A stretch of 59,906 bases of DNA from the NCBI RefSeq assembly GCF_004212635.1, contig NZ_PSRT01000044.1:1-59906 (forward strand), given 5' to 3'. Below are positions 35,768 to 43,616 of this stretch, in pieces (the first letter of the stretch is position 1; each line of letters opens with the position of its first letter). Both the position numbers and the translations under genes were made by a program. The notes beneath the pieces are model-generated. The model made no database searches and was not told the DNA's origin. It worked only from the letters and a program-made list of their open reading frames with translations. The stretch is from Bradyrhizobium genosp. SA-3. Its GTDB lineage: Bacteria > Pseudomonadota > Alphaproteobacteria > Rhizobiales > Xanthobacteraceae.

Positions 35768-36616
35768 ATGCAAACAATCACGACGGTCGCCGAGCTTCGC
35801 CACGCTCTCGCAGAGGCTCGCCGAGCCGACAAATGTGTCGGATTTGTACCGACAATGGGCTATCTGCACGACGGCCACTTGGCGCTGATCGAGGCCAGCC
35901 GGGCGCAATGCGACGTCACCGTGGTCAGCATCTTCGTCAATCCCACTCAGTTCGGGCCAAAAGAGGATCTCAGCACCTATCCGCGCGACTTTCAGCGCGA
36001 TGAAAAGCTGTGCCGCGATGCCGGTGTTGCGATCGTCTTCGCGCCCGCCGCGCAGGAAGTCTATCCGGCTCAATTCGAGACCTTCGTTGAACCAGGCGAA
36101 CTCGCGAAACCGCTCTGCGGAGCTTTCAGGCCGGGACATTTTCGCGGGGTCGCGACGGTCGTAAGCAAGCTGTTCAACATGGTACAGCCGGACGTCGCGT
36201 TCTTCGGGCAAAAGGACTTTCAGCAGTGCGCGGTCGTGCGTCGCATGGCCAACGATCTCAATCTTCCGATCGAGATCGTTACTGTGCCGACCGTTCGGGA
36301 AGTAGACCGCCTCGCAATGAGCAGCCGCAACCGGTATCTCAGCGAGGAAGACCGAGGGCGGGCCCTCGCCATCAGTCGTGGACTCTTCGCCGCAGCGGAG
36401 GAGTTCGGCTTGGGAGAGCGGAACGTGGACAAGCTGATTGCAATCGCCAAGAGGCATTTGCAAACGGTCGATCGGCTGCAATATCTTGAGCTTGTCGACG
36501 GCGACACGCTCAAGCCCGCTGTAAGTCCGCTACGCCGCCCCGCGGCACTGTGCGTGGCGGCCTATGTCGGTTCGACGAGGCTTATCGACAACGTGATAAT
36601 TCAGCCAACTCCGTAG
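35768..36616 (+). CDS. panC: Pantothenate synthetase
   Basis: A 282-residue ATP-dependent ligase joining pantoate and beta-alanine. It has the nucleotidyl-transferase signature PTMGYLHDGHLALIEAS (HxGH-like HDGH), the GQKDFQQCAVVRRM segment and the KMSKS-like MSSRNRYLSEEDR. I prefer ATG 35768, two bases after the panB stop; a TTG at 35762 overlapping the panB stop is also in frame. The three pan genes together supply pantothenate for CoA. Confidence 0.94.
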   Translation: MQTITTVAELRHALAEARRADKCVGFVPTMGYLHDGHLALIEASRAQCDVTVVSIFVNPTQFGPKEDLSTYPRDFQRDEKLCRDAGVAIVFAPAAQEVYPAQFETFVEPGELAKPLCGAFRPGHFRGVATVVSKLFNMVQPDVAFFGQKDFQQCAVVRRMANDLNLPIEIVTVPTVREVDRLAMSSRNRYLSEEDRGRALAISRGLFAAAEEFGLGERNVDKLIAIAKRHLQTVDRLQYLELVDGDTLKPAVSPLRRPAALCVAAYVGSTRLIDNVIIQPTP

Positions 36617-36640
36617 CGCGACAGAGGCGAAAAAATCGTC

Positions 36641-37411
36641 TTGATTGAAGCTGTCCGACGCGAAGCGCCTCCCGCAGGCCGTCCTCACCTCAGTGGGGCG
36701 GCCGAAGGGATCATCTTCGAACAGGTGCAGTTTCGGCGCACGGACCGTCAGGTTCTTGCCATTCCCGAACTTTGCCTGGCTGAGCGCCGGATCGGCCTGA
36801 TTGGTGACAATGGTTCAGGCAAGAGCACGATGTTGCGGCTGATGAACGGGTTGCTCCTGCCGACTCGCGGGCGCGTCAAGGTGGCGGGGCTCGATACGGT
36901 ACGACATCGCAAAGACCTTCCGGCACAGGTCGGCTTTCTATTTCAGAATCCCGACCACCAGCTCATTTTCCCCACGGTTGCCGAGGAGGTCGCTTTCGGT
37001 CCGGTAGAGCGCGGCATACCGACGCAGCAGGCACGGCAGCAGGCGATGGCGCTTTTGGAGCGGCACGGCTGCGGCCAATGGGCGGACCGCAACGTCAATG
37101 AGCTGTCTGGCGGCCAGAAGCAACTTGTCTGCATCCTGGCGCTGCTCGCAACAGAGCCGTCGATCCTGTTGATGGACGAGCCTTTCGCCAGTCTCGACTT
37201 GCCGACACGACTGCGGTTGTACCGCCGGGTCACGGCGCTTCCGCAGCGGGTCGTGATGGCGTCTCATGATTTCGAGCTGCTCGCGGAGTTCGATCGCATA
37301 ATCTGGCTGGATGCGGGCCACATCCGCCTCGATGGCCGACCCGCCGAAGTGCTGCCTGCCTACCGGGCTCATGCAACGATCGTTGGGGCAGGGGACGCCC
37401 TAACGTCATGA
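36641..37411 (+). CDS. bioM: Biotin ECF transporter ATPase (BioM)
   Basis: A 256-residue ABC ATPase of the CbiO/EcfA type: Walker A GDNGSGKSTMLRLMNG, the typical ECF Q-loop segment VGFLFQNPDHQLIFPTVAEEVAFGP, signature NELSGGQKQL and Walker B ILLMDEPFASLD. The neighbours bioN and bioY identify the substrate as biotin. No ATG lies at a suitable place, so I take TTG 36641, 24 bases after panC. It overlaps bioN by four bases (ATGA). Confidence 0.9.
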   Translation: MIEAVRREAPPAGRPHLSGAAEGIIFEQVQFRRTDRQVLAIPELCLAERRIGLIGDNGSGKSTMLRLMNGLLLPTRGRVKVAGLDTVRHRKDLPAQVGFLFQNPDHQLIFPTVAEEVAFGPVERGIPTQQARQQAMALLERHGCGQWADRNVNELSGGQKQLVCILALLATEPSILLMDEPFASLDLPTRLRLYRRVTALPQRVVMASHDFELLAEFDRIIWLDAGHIRLDGRPAEVLPAYRAHATIVGAGDALTS

Positions 37412-38034
37412 TGACCGACGGCCTCGCGCCACAGACCTGGTTGCACCGCGTACCGGCCGGCGTCAAGCTTGCGGGCCTTGCCCTCCTCAGTGTGCTTTTG
37501 CTGCCGGTCGGCGACTGCCGAATTCTGGCGGGCATGTTGGCGATGATTGCCATGGTCTATGCCACCTTCGGCCGTGCCGGCATGGCGCGCCTCAAGTTGC
37601 TGCAGCCATTGCTGCCGCTGCTTGTGGTCGTCGGCGGCTTGCAGACCGCGTCGGGTGGTTGGAATGCCGGCGCCGTCGTCACCATGCGGCTGTTGGCGAT
37701 GCTTCTGCTCGCCGATCTCGTCAGCATGACCACCACGATGAGCGCTCTGATGGAAGTACTGGCGCCGGTGCTCCGCTTGTTACGTCCGTTTGGCGTCAAT
37801 CCGCGCAAGATGGCGCTCGCAGTCGCGCTTGTTCTGCGTTTTGTGCCGGTCCTGCTCGCAAGATGGCGCGCCCGGGAGGAGGCCTGGAAGGCACGCACGC
37901 ACCGGCGCATTCCGCTGCGACTGGTGGCCGCTTTCGTCGCCGACATTCTGCAACTTGCCGACCGCGTCGCCGAAGCGCTCGATGCACGCGGTTTCGACCG
38001 GTCCGCCGCCGATCGTCACTCACCCCCGCTGTAG
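37408..38034 (+). CDS. bioN: Biotin ECF transporter transmembrane coupling protein (BioN)
   Basis: A 208-residue EcfT-type membrane protein with several hydrophobic segments (for example LAGLALLSVLLLPVG, LLPLLVVVGG, VTMRLLAMLLLADLVS). It also carries the two short arginine-containing coupling motifs typical of the family (AWKARTHRR and EALDARGF near the C-terminus), which contact the ATPase. It starts at ATG 37408 within the bioM stop. Confidence 0.9.
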   Translation: MMTDGLAPQTWLHRVPAGVKLAGLALLSVLLLPVGDCRILAGMLAMIAMVYATFGRAGMARLKLLQPLLPLLVVVGGLQTASGGWNAGAVVTMRLLAMLLLADLVSMTTTMSALMEVLAPVLRLLRPFGVNPRKMALAVALVLRFVPVLLARWRAREEAWKARTHRRIPLRLVAAFVADILQLADRVAEALDARGFDRSAADRHSPPL

Positions 38035-38045
38035 GAGAAAATCCC

Positions 38046-38600
38046 GTGGAGTCCCGCACCATCGTTCGTATCGCCCTGCTTGCCGCTATCATCGCAGCGC
38101 TTGGCATGGTGCCCAGCATCGTCTTGCCGATCGCCATGGGTGTCCCGATCACGGCCCAGACGCTCGGCGTCATGCTGGCCGGGATCGTCATCGGCCCTCG
38201 CCATGGCGCGCTGGCGGTGCTGCTGTTTCTGTTCGCGGTGCTGCTCGGAGCGCCGCTGCTGTCGGGCGGACGCGGCGGGCTCGGCGTGTTTTTCGGACCG
38301 TCCGTTGGCTTCCTGCTGGGCTTTGCGCCCGCCGCCTTTGTATCGGGTCTCGTGATGGCGCAGCTGAAGACCCTGCCGGTATTCGCGGCGGCGCTCGTTG
38401 CCGCGGTCACGGGCGGCATCGTGGTGGAATATGCCTTTGGTATTCTCGGCCTGATGGCGATGGCAAGGATGAGTCTGCCGCAGGCCTTGGCTGCAATCGC
38501 CGTGTTCGTGCCGGGCGATCTTTTGAAGGCGGTGGCCAGCGCCTTTGTCGCGGAGGCATCGCACCGGAGCTATCCGGCTGCAATCGTCAGCCGTTCATGA
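38046..38600 (+). CDS. bioY: Biotin ECF transporter substrate-binding protein (BioY)
   Basis: A 184-residue, highly hydrophobic BioY-family protein that binds biotin in the membrane. Characteristic are GVPITAQTLGVMLAGIVIGPRHGALAVLLFLFAVLLGAPLLSGG and VFFGPSVGFLLGF. The start is GTG 38046, preceded by AGGAG (38033-38037) with eight bases between, the best ribosome-binding site in this block. The frame is open far upstream inside bioN, but that part is not BioY-like. It ends in an ATGA overlap with the ligase gene. Confidence 0.93.
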   Translation: MESRTIVRIALLAAIIAALGMVPSIVLPIAMGVPITAQTLGVMLAGIVIGPRHGALAVLLFLFAVLLGAPLLSGGRGGLGVFFGPSVGFLLGFAPAAFVSGLVMAQLKTLPVFAAALVAAVTGGIVVEYAFGILGLMAMARMSLPQALAAIAVFVPGDLLKAVASAFVAEASHRSYPAAIVSRS

Positions 38601-40105
38601 CCATGGCCTCCACCATCACTGCAACGCTGTCGCGGCATGCGAGCGAAACGCCGGACCGACCGGCCGTCGTTTGCGACAACCATGCGGTGAGTTGGAGAGA
38701 TCTCGATCAGGCGGTGAATCGTCTCGCCGGACATTTGGCGAAGGTGGTGCCGGCGGGCCGCGGCGTTGCGTTGCATCTGCCCAACGGGCCGGCGCTCGTG
38801 CTGCTGTTTCTCGCCGCCTGTCGCGCAGGGCGGGAAGCGCAAATTCTCGATCCGTCCTGGCCGACGGAGACGGCGCGGCTCGCGCTCATGGCACTGGCGC
38901 CGGGGATCGTCGTCAGCAGTGACGCAACATTGGCCGGCGAGACGGAAGTGCTGGCGGTTGTCGATCCTCACGGTCCGTTCGAGTCCGTCGCGGACGCCAT
39001 CGGCGCCGGTCCATCGTCCGCGGCAATTGCCGAGCCCGATCCGCTGACGCCGTTCTATGTCGGCTTCACCTCGGGGTCGACCGGAACGCCGAAAGGATAT
39101 CGCCGCCACCATCGATCGTGGATCGAGAGTTTCCGGGCGGGGAACCGCGAATTCGACATCGGCGCGGGCGATATCGTCCTCGCGCCGGGCGCGTTGACGC
39201 ATTCGCTATTTCTCTACGGCGTTGCGCACGGGCTCTATGTCGGAGCGACGGTCATTCTCTGTCGGCAGTTCCGGCCCAATCTCGTCAACCGTCTGATCGT
39301 ATCGCACGGGGTGAGTGTGATCTATGGCGTACCAACCCAGCTCGAAATGATGATCGAGGCCGCCATGCGCGATGGCCTGCCACCATTCGCAAGCCTGCGC
39401 TGGATGTTGTCGTCCGGTGCCAAATGGCAAGGTCGCGCGCTTGCCGAATTACGGCAGCAATTTCCAGCGGCGCGTTTTGCCGAGTTCTACGGCGCGTCCG
39501 AGTTGAGCTTCGTCACCGTGGCGAAGGACGATGAGGATGTCCCATCGGACTCCGTCGGGCGTCCGTTCGCAGCTGTCAGCCTCACCATCCGCGACCATCT
39601 CGGGCGATGCCTTCCGCCTGGAGAGGCCGGTCAGGTGTTCGTCGCCAGTCCTTTCCTCTTCATGGAGTATGCCTGCGGAAGCGATACGCTGCTGCCACGT
39701 CACGGCGACGCGGTGTCGGTTGGCGACATCGGCATGCTTGACGAGCGCGGCCTCCTGCGGCTCGTCGGTCGTGCGAGCCGCATGATCATCACGGCCGGCA
39801 AGAATGTGCACCCGGAGGAGATCGAGCGTGTGCTCGAGGGACATCCTGCCGTGGTCGCGGCAGGGGTTCTGGGTGCCATCGACGAGCGTCGGGGCGAGCG
39901 GCTGGTGGCACTGCTCAGGCTCGGCCCGGATGGGCGCCTGCCGTCTTCTGATCTCATCAGCCATGCCCGCCTGAGCCTGCCGCTCTACAAGATCCCGCGC
40001 CGTTTTGCCGTGCCATCGCACTGGCCGATGACCTCGTCCGGCAAGACCGATTTCCACGCGCTGCGCCAGCTTTGGGAATCCGGCGCCTGCGAGTTGTTGC
40101 GATGA
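38597..40105 (+). CDS. Acyl-CoA ligase linked to biotin genes (YhfT-like)
   Basis: A 502-residue AMP-forming ligase: VGFTSGSTGTPKGYRRHH as phosphate loop (about residues 155-172), FAEFYGASE, VGRASRMIITAGKNVHPEEIE, and the C-terminal lysine in MTSSGKTDFHAL. The four-base overlap with bioY and with the thiolase-like gene indicates one coupled operon. A BioY gene next to a CoA ligase (yhfT) and a thiolase (yhfS) is also known in Bacillus, where the genes belong to the biotin regulon. I infer that this ligase acts on a biotin-related acid such as pimelate or a biotin side chain. A continuous frame from 37790 exists but the earlier part belongs to bioN/bioY on other frames. Confidence 0.87.
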   Translation: MTMASTITATLSRHASETPDRPAVVCDNHAVSWRDLDQAVNRLAGHLAKVVPAGRGVALHLPNGPALVLLFLAACRAGREAQILDPSWPTETARLALMALAPGIVVSSDATLAGETEVLAVVDPHGPFESVADAIGAGPSSAAIAEPDPLTPFYVGFTSGSTGTPKGYRRHHRSWIESFRAGNREFDIGAGDIVLAPGALTHSLFLYGVAHGLYVGATVILCRQFRPNLVNRLIVSHGVSVIYGVPTQLEMMIEAAMRDGLPPFASLRWMLSSGAKWQGRALAELRQQFPAARFAEFYGASELSFVTVAKDDEDVPSDSVGRPFAAVSLTIRDHLGRCLPPGEAGQVFVASPFLFMEYACGSDTLLPRHGDAVSVGDIGMLDERGLLRLVGRASRMIITAGKNVHPEEIERVLEGHPAVVAAGVLGAIDERRGERLVALLRLGPDGRLPSSDLISHARLSLPLYKIPRRFAVPSHWPMTSSGKTDFHALRQLWESGACELLR

Positions 40106-41229
40106 GGGCCGCATATCTCGTCGCCGCACGCCGCACAGCCGTTGCTCCTCGGGGCGGCGCCTTCAAGGCGGTGGAGGCCGACGAACTTGGCGCGGCGCCG
40201 ATCCGGACCGTGCTGGCCGATACCGGCATCGCGGCGGAGGCGATCGACGACGTCATCTTCGGCAACGCGCTGCATGGCGGCGGAAACCCGGCGCGGCTCG
40301 CCGCGCTGCGGGCGGGTCTTCCCGATCACGTTCCGGCGCTGACCATCGACAGCCAGTGCTGCGGTGGCCTCGACGCGATCATGCTCGCCGCCGAGCGCAT
40401 CGCGAGCGAAAGTGCGGATGCCGTCATCGCCGGCGGTGTCGAGAGTTTCAGTCGTGCGCCGCTGCGCGCGCGGCGACCACGTCACGCCGACGAGGCGCCG
40501 CAACCCTATGACCGTCCCCCGTTCGCGCCATGGCCGGAGCGGGACCCTGACATGATTGCTGCCGCCGCGACGCTGGCGAAAAGGTTTGGTATTTCGCGTG
40601 CACGGCAGGATGAATTCGCCATCGCAAGCCATCGCAAGGCGCTGCAAAATCCGCCCGCCGCGGCGGAGATCACGCCGCTCGCCGGCCTGTCGCAGGATGC
40701 CTTTCCTCGTGCCCTGACGGGGGCGACCTGCACACGCCTTGTACCACTTGCGGGCGACACTGCGTTCGGCGTGACGCGCGCGACGGTGGCGGTCGAAGCC
40801 GACGCGGCAGCAGCCCTGCTGGTGGTCTCCGAGACGATGGCCCGACGGCTCAGCGCGAGGCGGCCCTTGCGGATCATATCGGCGACCCGCCGCGGCGGCG
40901 ATCCGGCCATGCCCGGCGCGGCGCCGATTGCGGCGGCAAAGAGCCTCCTTGCAGCGCAACGCATCGCGCCGACGCAGATTGCGGTGGCCGAGGTCATGGA
41001 GGCATTTGCCGCCCAGGCGATTGCCTGCCTCGACGGCATCGGGGTGCAGGAATCGGCGCTCAACCGTGGCGGCGGCGGACTCGCACGGGGACATCCGATC
41101 GGTGCATCCGGCGCGATCCTGCTGGTACGCCTCTGGCACGAAATGCAATCGGAATCATCCGGCGCGATTGGGCTGACGACCATCGCGGCTGCGGGCGGGC
41201 TCGGCAGCGCCCTGCTGGCTACGATCTAA
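40102..41229 (+). CDS. Thiolase-family protein missing the second catalytic cysteine (YhfS-like)
   Basis: A 375-residue thiolase-fold protein. The nucleophilic cysteine is present in DSQCCGGLDA (Cys86), and the catalytic histidine in GGGLARGHPIGASGA (His331). However, the C-terminal cysteine that acts as the acid/base in ordinary thiolases (C-x-G-G-G) is replaced: the segment reads TTIAAAGGLGSA (alanine near residue 362). The protein may do only half the reaction, or act as a different acyltransferase. The start at ATG 40102 overlaps the ligase stop (ATGA). With the ligase and the hydratase after it, it could shorten or build a dicarboxylic acyl chain. Confidence 0.87.
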   Translation: MRAAYLVAARRTAVAPRGGAFKAVEADELGAAPIRTVLADTGIAAEAIDDVIFGNALHGGGNPARLAALRAGLPDHVPALTIDSQCCGGLDAIMLAAERIASESADAVIAGGVESFSRAPLRARRPRHADEAPQPYDRPPFAPWPERDPDMIAAAATLAKRFGISRARQDEFAIASHRKALQNPPAAAEITPLAGLSQDAFPRALTGATCTRLVPLAGDTAFGVTRATVAVEADAAAALLVVSETMARRLSARRPLRIISATRRGGDPAMPGAAPIAAAKSLLAAQRIAPTQIAVAEVMEAFAAQAIACLDGIGVQESALNRGGGGLARGHPIGASGAILLVRLWHEMQSESSGAIGLTTIAAAGGLGSALLATI

Positions 41230-41247
41230 AGATAAGGACGGGAAGCG

Positions 41248-41745
41248 ATGATTCAGATATCGCCGAGCTCCGAACCACCGACACACGCGGGCCCACTTCG
41301 CGTCGCACGGGCGATCGATCTTGCAGCCTTCGTGGGCACCGAACTTGCTCCCGGCCGCTGGCGATCAGTGACGCAGGATGAGGTCGACCGTTTCGTCGCG
41401 CTGACGGGTGATCGGAACTGGGTTCACACCGATGTCGAGCGCACCAGGCGCGAACTCGACGGAGGTACGACGATCGTGCCCGGCCAATTGCTCCTGGCGC
41501 TCGTATCAGGTCTTTTGCAGGAAGCATATTTCGTCGAAGGTGCCGCGCAAAGCCGTGCGGCGGGCATCCGTGCGGTTCGGTTTCGCCATCCGGTACGTCC
41601 CGGCGCTGTGTTCCGGTTACGGGCGCGATTGACTCTCGTGAGGCGGCGGCCGCGTTTCGTGCAGGTGGACGCATCGTGCGATCTCGAGCTGGGCTCCGGA
41701 CAACGTGCTCTAACCTCACAGCGCACCGATGTTTTTTTCGACTGA
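41248..41745 (+). CDS. MaoC-like (R)-specific enoyl-CoA hydratase
   Basis: A 165-residue hot-dog-fold protein of the MaoC dehydratase family. The hydratase-2-like active-site segment is VTQDEVDRFVALTGDRNWVHTDVERT (Asp and His spaced as in the family), followed by GTTIVPGQLLLALVSGLL. Such enzymes hydrate trans-2-enoyl-CoA to (R)-3-hydroxyacyl-CoA, or the reverse. It follows the thiolase-like gene by 18 bases and is the last gene before the insertion sequence. Confidence 0.87.
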   Translation: MIQISPSSEPPTHAGPLRVARAIDLAAFVGTELAPGRWRSVTQDEVDRFVALTGDRNWVHTDVERTRRELDGGTTIVPGQLLLALVSGLLQEAYFVEGAAQSRAAGIRAVRFRHPVRPGAVFRLRARLTLVRRRPRFVQVDASCDLELGSGQRALTSQRTDVFFD

Positions 41746-41779
41746 GGCAGCTGCCTTATGCGAAGGAATGGATGAGCTA

Positions 41780-41804
41780 GAGCATGCTGTTTTTACACGG
41801 AAAC
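41780..41804. repeat. IS630 left terminal inverted repeat
   Basis: Twenty-five bases matching the right end at 18 positions in inverted orientation, including GAGCAT, the TTTTT run and GGAA. Confidence 0.85.
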
Positions 41805-42425
41805 ATAGCCTGAGTTTTTGAAGTAGTTGGTGCACTCCTCCTTGGAGAAGAGATCGAGGAGTTCACCAACCTTTCGCCAGGTTGCCTCCACGTCACGAGG
41901 TTCTGCAGCTCGCATGAGGTGTTTGAGTTTGGCGAAGACCTGCTCGATCGGATTGAGGTCGGGGCTATAGGCCGGCAGGAAGATACGGTGGGCGCCTCTG
42001 GCGCGAATGGCTTGGCGAGCCGCTTTGCCCTTGTGGCTGCCAAGATTGTCGAGAATGACGATCTCGCCCGGTGCGAGGGTGGGTGCCAGCACCTTTTCGA
42101 CATACAGCGTGAAGAGCTCACCGTTGATGGGACCATCAATCACCCAAGGTGCGCTGATCCGATCGTGACGCAGCGCCGCGATGAAGGTCATGGTCTTCCA
42201 ATGGCCGAAGGGCGCAGAGGCCTGGAGGCGCTGCCCACAGGGTCCCCAGCCGCGTAACGGCGCCATATTGGTTTTAATCCACGTCTCGTCGATAAAAACC
42301 AACCGCGTGACGTCGATCCTGCCTTGATGGGCTTTCCAGCGGGTCCGCTTACGGGCGACGTCGGGGCGATCCTGCTCGGCTGGTAGAAGCGTTTTTTTTG
42401 AAGCTGAGCCCCTCAGTGTGAACAA
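41793..42425 (-). CDS. IS630-family transposase, second frame (DDE catalytic domain)
   Basis: This frame encodes the catalytic half. The acidic triad appears in RLVFIDETWIKTNM, VILDNLGSHKG and PAYSPDLNPIEQVF. Its natural N-terminus is probably not the ORF's own start: family transposases read GLSYKKTL then EQDRPDVARKR, which here requires joining the first frame to this one at the A8 run (42392-42399). It ends within the left terminal repeat. Confidence 0.9.
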   Translation of the reverse strand: MFTLRGSASKKTLLPAEQDRPDVARKRTRWKAHQGRIDVTRLVFIDETWIKTNMAPLRGWGPCGQRLQASAPFGHWKTMTFIAALRHDRISAPWVIDGPINGELFTLYVEKVLAPTLAPGEIVILDNLGSHKGKAARQAIRARGAHRIFLPAYSPDLNPIEQVFAKLKHLMRAAEPRDVEATWRKVGELLDLFSKEECTNYFKNSGYVSV

Positions 42426-42735
42426 AAGTCCACACCGCCCGCACGTCTGTCTTAATCCCGCGTGCAGCCAGTTCCTGCGTCAGCTTGCGCAAGGTGAATG
42501 GCCCCGAGCGAATGCGCTTGCGCAGCCAGTCGGCGTTGGCATCCGACAGAACCCGCTTCTTGTGGCCGCCGATCTGACCGGGTGACAGGCCTCCGGTATC
42601 CCGTCTCAGATTCTTCCACTTCGTCACACAGGAAGGGCTGATCTGGAGCGCCTCGGCAATCGAACGAACTGTTTCCCCCGCGTCAGCTCGCGCCAAAGCC
42701 CGTTCCCGGATGTCTTCCGAATAGGGTCGCGTCAT
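42349..42735 (-). CDS. IS630-family transposase, first frame (helix-turn-helix part)
   Basis: This frame starts MTRPYSEDIRERALARADAG and holds the DNA-binding helix-turn-helix (VRSIAEALQISPSCVTKWKN) and the family segment LRKLTQELAARGIKTDVRAVWTFVHTEGLSFKK. It runs into a run of eight adenines (minus strand), after which the catalytic half is one frame away. The join needs a net +1 shift (one A fewer), which could come from slippage or reflect an inactivating mutation. Confidence 0.88.
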   Translation of the reverse strand: MTRPYSEDIRERALARADAGETVRSIAEALQISPSCVTKWKNLRRDTGGLSPGQIGGHKKRVLSDANADWLRKRIRSGPFTLRKLTQELAARGIKTDVRAVWTFVHTEGLSFKKNASTSRAGSPRRRP

Positions 42736-42798
42736 CCATGCTGGCCTCCTCCCTCCAGCATGGATGTTGAATCAGAAATCGCTCCCAGTGGGAATCCC

Positions 42799-42823
42799 GA
42801 TTCCAGTCAAAAACAATATGCTC
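42799..42823. repeat. IS630 right terminal inverted repeat
   Basis: Inverted partner of 41780-41804; the outer end abuts the TA target dinucleotide. Confidence 0.85.
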
Positions 42824-42825
42824 TA

Positions 42826-42862
42826 TCATAGGTTTGGCTGGTGTGGGAAAGGCGGTAGCACT
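42826..42862. repeat. Degenerate copy of a sequence also found near 59110
   Basis: The stretch starting TAGGTTTGGCTGGTGTG, directly right of the insertion sequence, matches about three quarters of the bases at 59110-59144 (TAGGTTTGGCCGGCGTG...ATAGCGCTCC). It may be the end of an older mobile element or a shared intergenic repeat. Confidence 0.4.
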
Positions 42863-42968
42863 CCCCCGCACCAATCAAACGATTTTGCATCCCAATCCAG
42901 GATTTTCGCCGATTCGTACGCCCGACGGTACTCGATGCGTTGAGCGCGAAGGGTACTCGGCTGCTCGG

Positions 42969-43613
42969 TCAGTCCGGCCGGACCATTTCGAACATGTTTT
43001 CGGGCGTCATCTCGAAATAGTCTCCGCGACGCCCCGCGCGTGCGATCGGTCGTGCGAGCGCGGTGTCGTAGACGCCATCCCTGATAAATGCTTTGTCGAT
43101 ATGGACGGCGACGACTTCGCCGAATGTCAGCCAGGCTTCGGCGTCTCGCCCATCCGCGCCCTTGAGTCGGATGATTTCCGTTACCTTGCACTCGAAGCAT
43201 GCGGGGCTTTCCGCCACGCGCGGCACATTGACGAGCCTGCTGGGCGCAGCCGTCAGTCCAGCGATGGTGAACTCGTCGATCTCAGGTGCGACGTGAGCAG
43301 CAGTTGCGTTCATTTGCCTGGCGAGATTCATGGTGACGAGATTCCAGCAGAACTCCCTCGTCTCTTGGACGTTCTCAACGCTGTCTTTCCAGTTTGTGGA
43401 AGAGAATCCAACGATCGGTGGCTTGTAGCTGAAAGCATTGAAGAAGCTGTAGGGGGCAAGATTGACATTGCCCTTGGCATCGAGCGATGAAATCCAGCCG
43501 ATCGGCCGCGGCGCGACGATGGCATTGAAGGGATCGTGTTTCAAGCCGTGCCCCTTCGCCGGCTCGTAGAAGTGGATGTCTTGCGACGCGGCGCGGGTTG
43601 CCCTCGGCTCCAT
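42969..43613 (-). CDS. Flavin reductase family protein (DIM6/NTAB type)
   Basis: A 214-residue FMN-binding split-barrel protein. The family segments are DPFNAIVAPRPIGWISSLDAKGNVNLAPYSFFNAFSYKPPIV-like at residues 27-68 and FCWNLVTMNLARQMNATAA after them. This larger DIM6/NTAB type differs from the short HpaC-like reductase at 14756. It is the last gene of the leftward arm of the LacI-centred regulon, three bases after the enoyl-CoA hydratase gene. It could supply reduced flavin or act on a pathway intermediate. Confidence 0.88.
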   Translation of the reverse strand: MEPRATRAASQDIHFYEPAKGHGLKHDPFNAIVAPRPIGWISSLDAKGNVNLAPYSFFNAFSYKPPIVGFSSTNWKDSVENVQETREFCWNLVTMNLARQMNATAAHVAPEIDEFTIAGLTAAPSRLVNVPRVAESPACFECKVTEIIRLKGADGRDAEAWLTFGEVVAVHIDKAFIRDGVYDTALARPIARAGRRGDYFEMTPENMFEMVRPD

Positions 43614-43616
43614 TGT

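Larger units (their letters stand above)
41780..42823 (-). mobile_element. IS630-family insertion sequence
   Basis: A 1044-bp element with imperfect 25-bp terminal inverted repeats (18 of 25 matching): the left end begins GAGCATGCTGTTTTT and the right end, read inward, begins GAGCATATTGTTTTT. A TA dinucleotide flanks each end (41778-41779 and 42824-42825), the target duplication of this family. It contains two overlapping transposase frames on the minus strand. It lies between the pan-bio cluster and the flavin reductase gene and interrupts no obvious gene. Confidence 0.9.

Noticed and set aside
37790..40105. A single 771-codon open frame that would make a fusion protein ending in an acyl-CoA ligase.
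   Set aside because: Its first 269 codons run through bioN and bioY in other frames, while those two genes are clearly conserved. The ligase starts at ATG 38597, overlapping the bioY stop.
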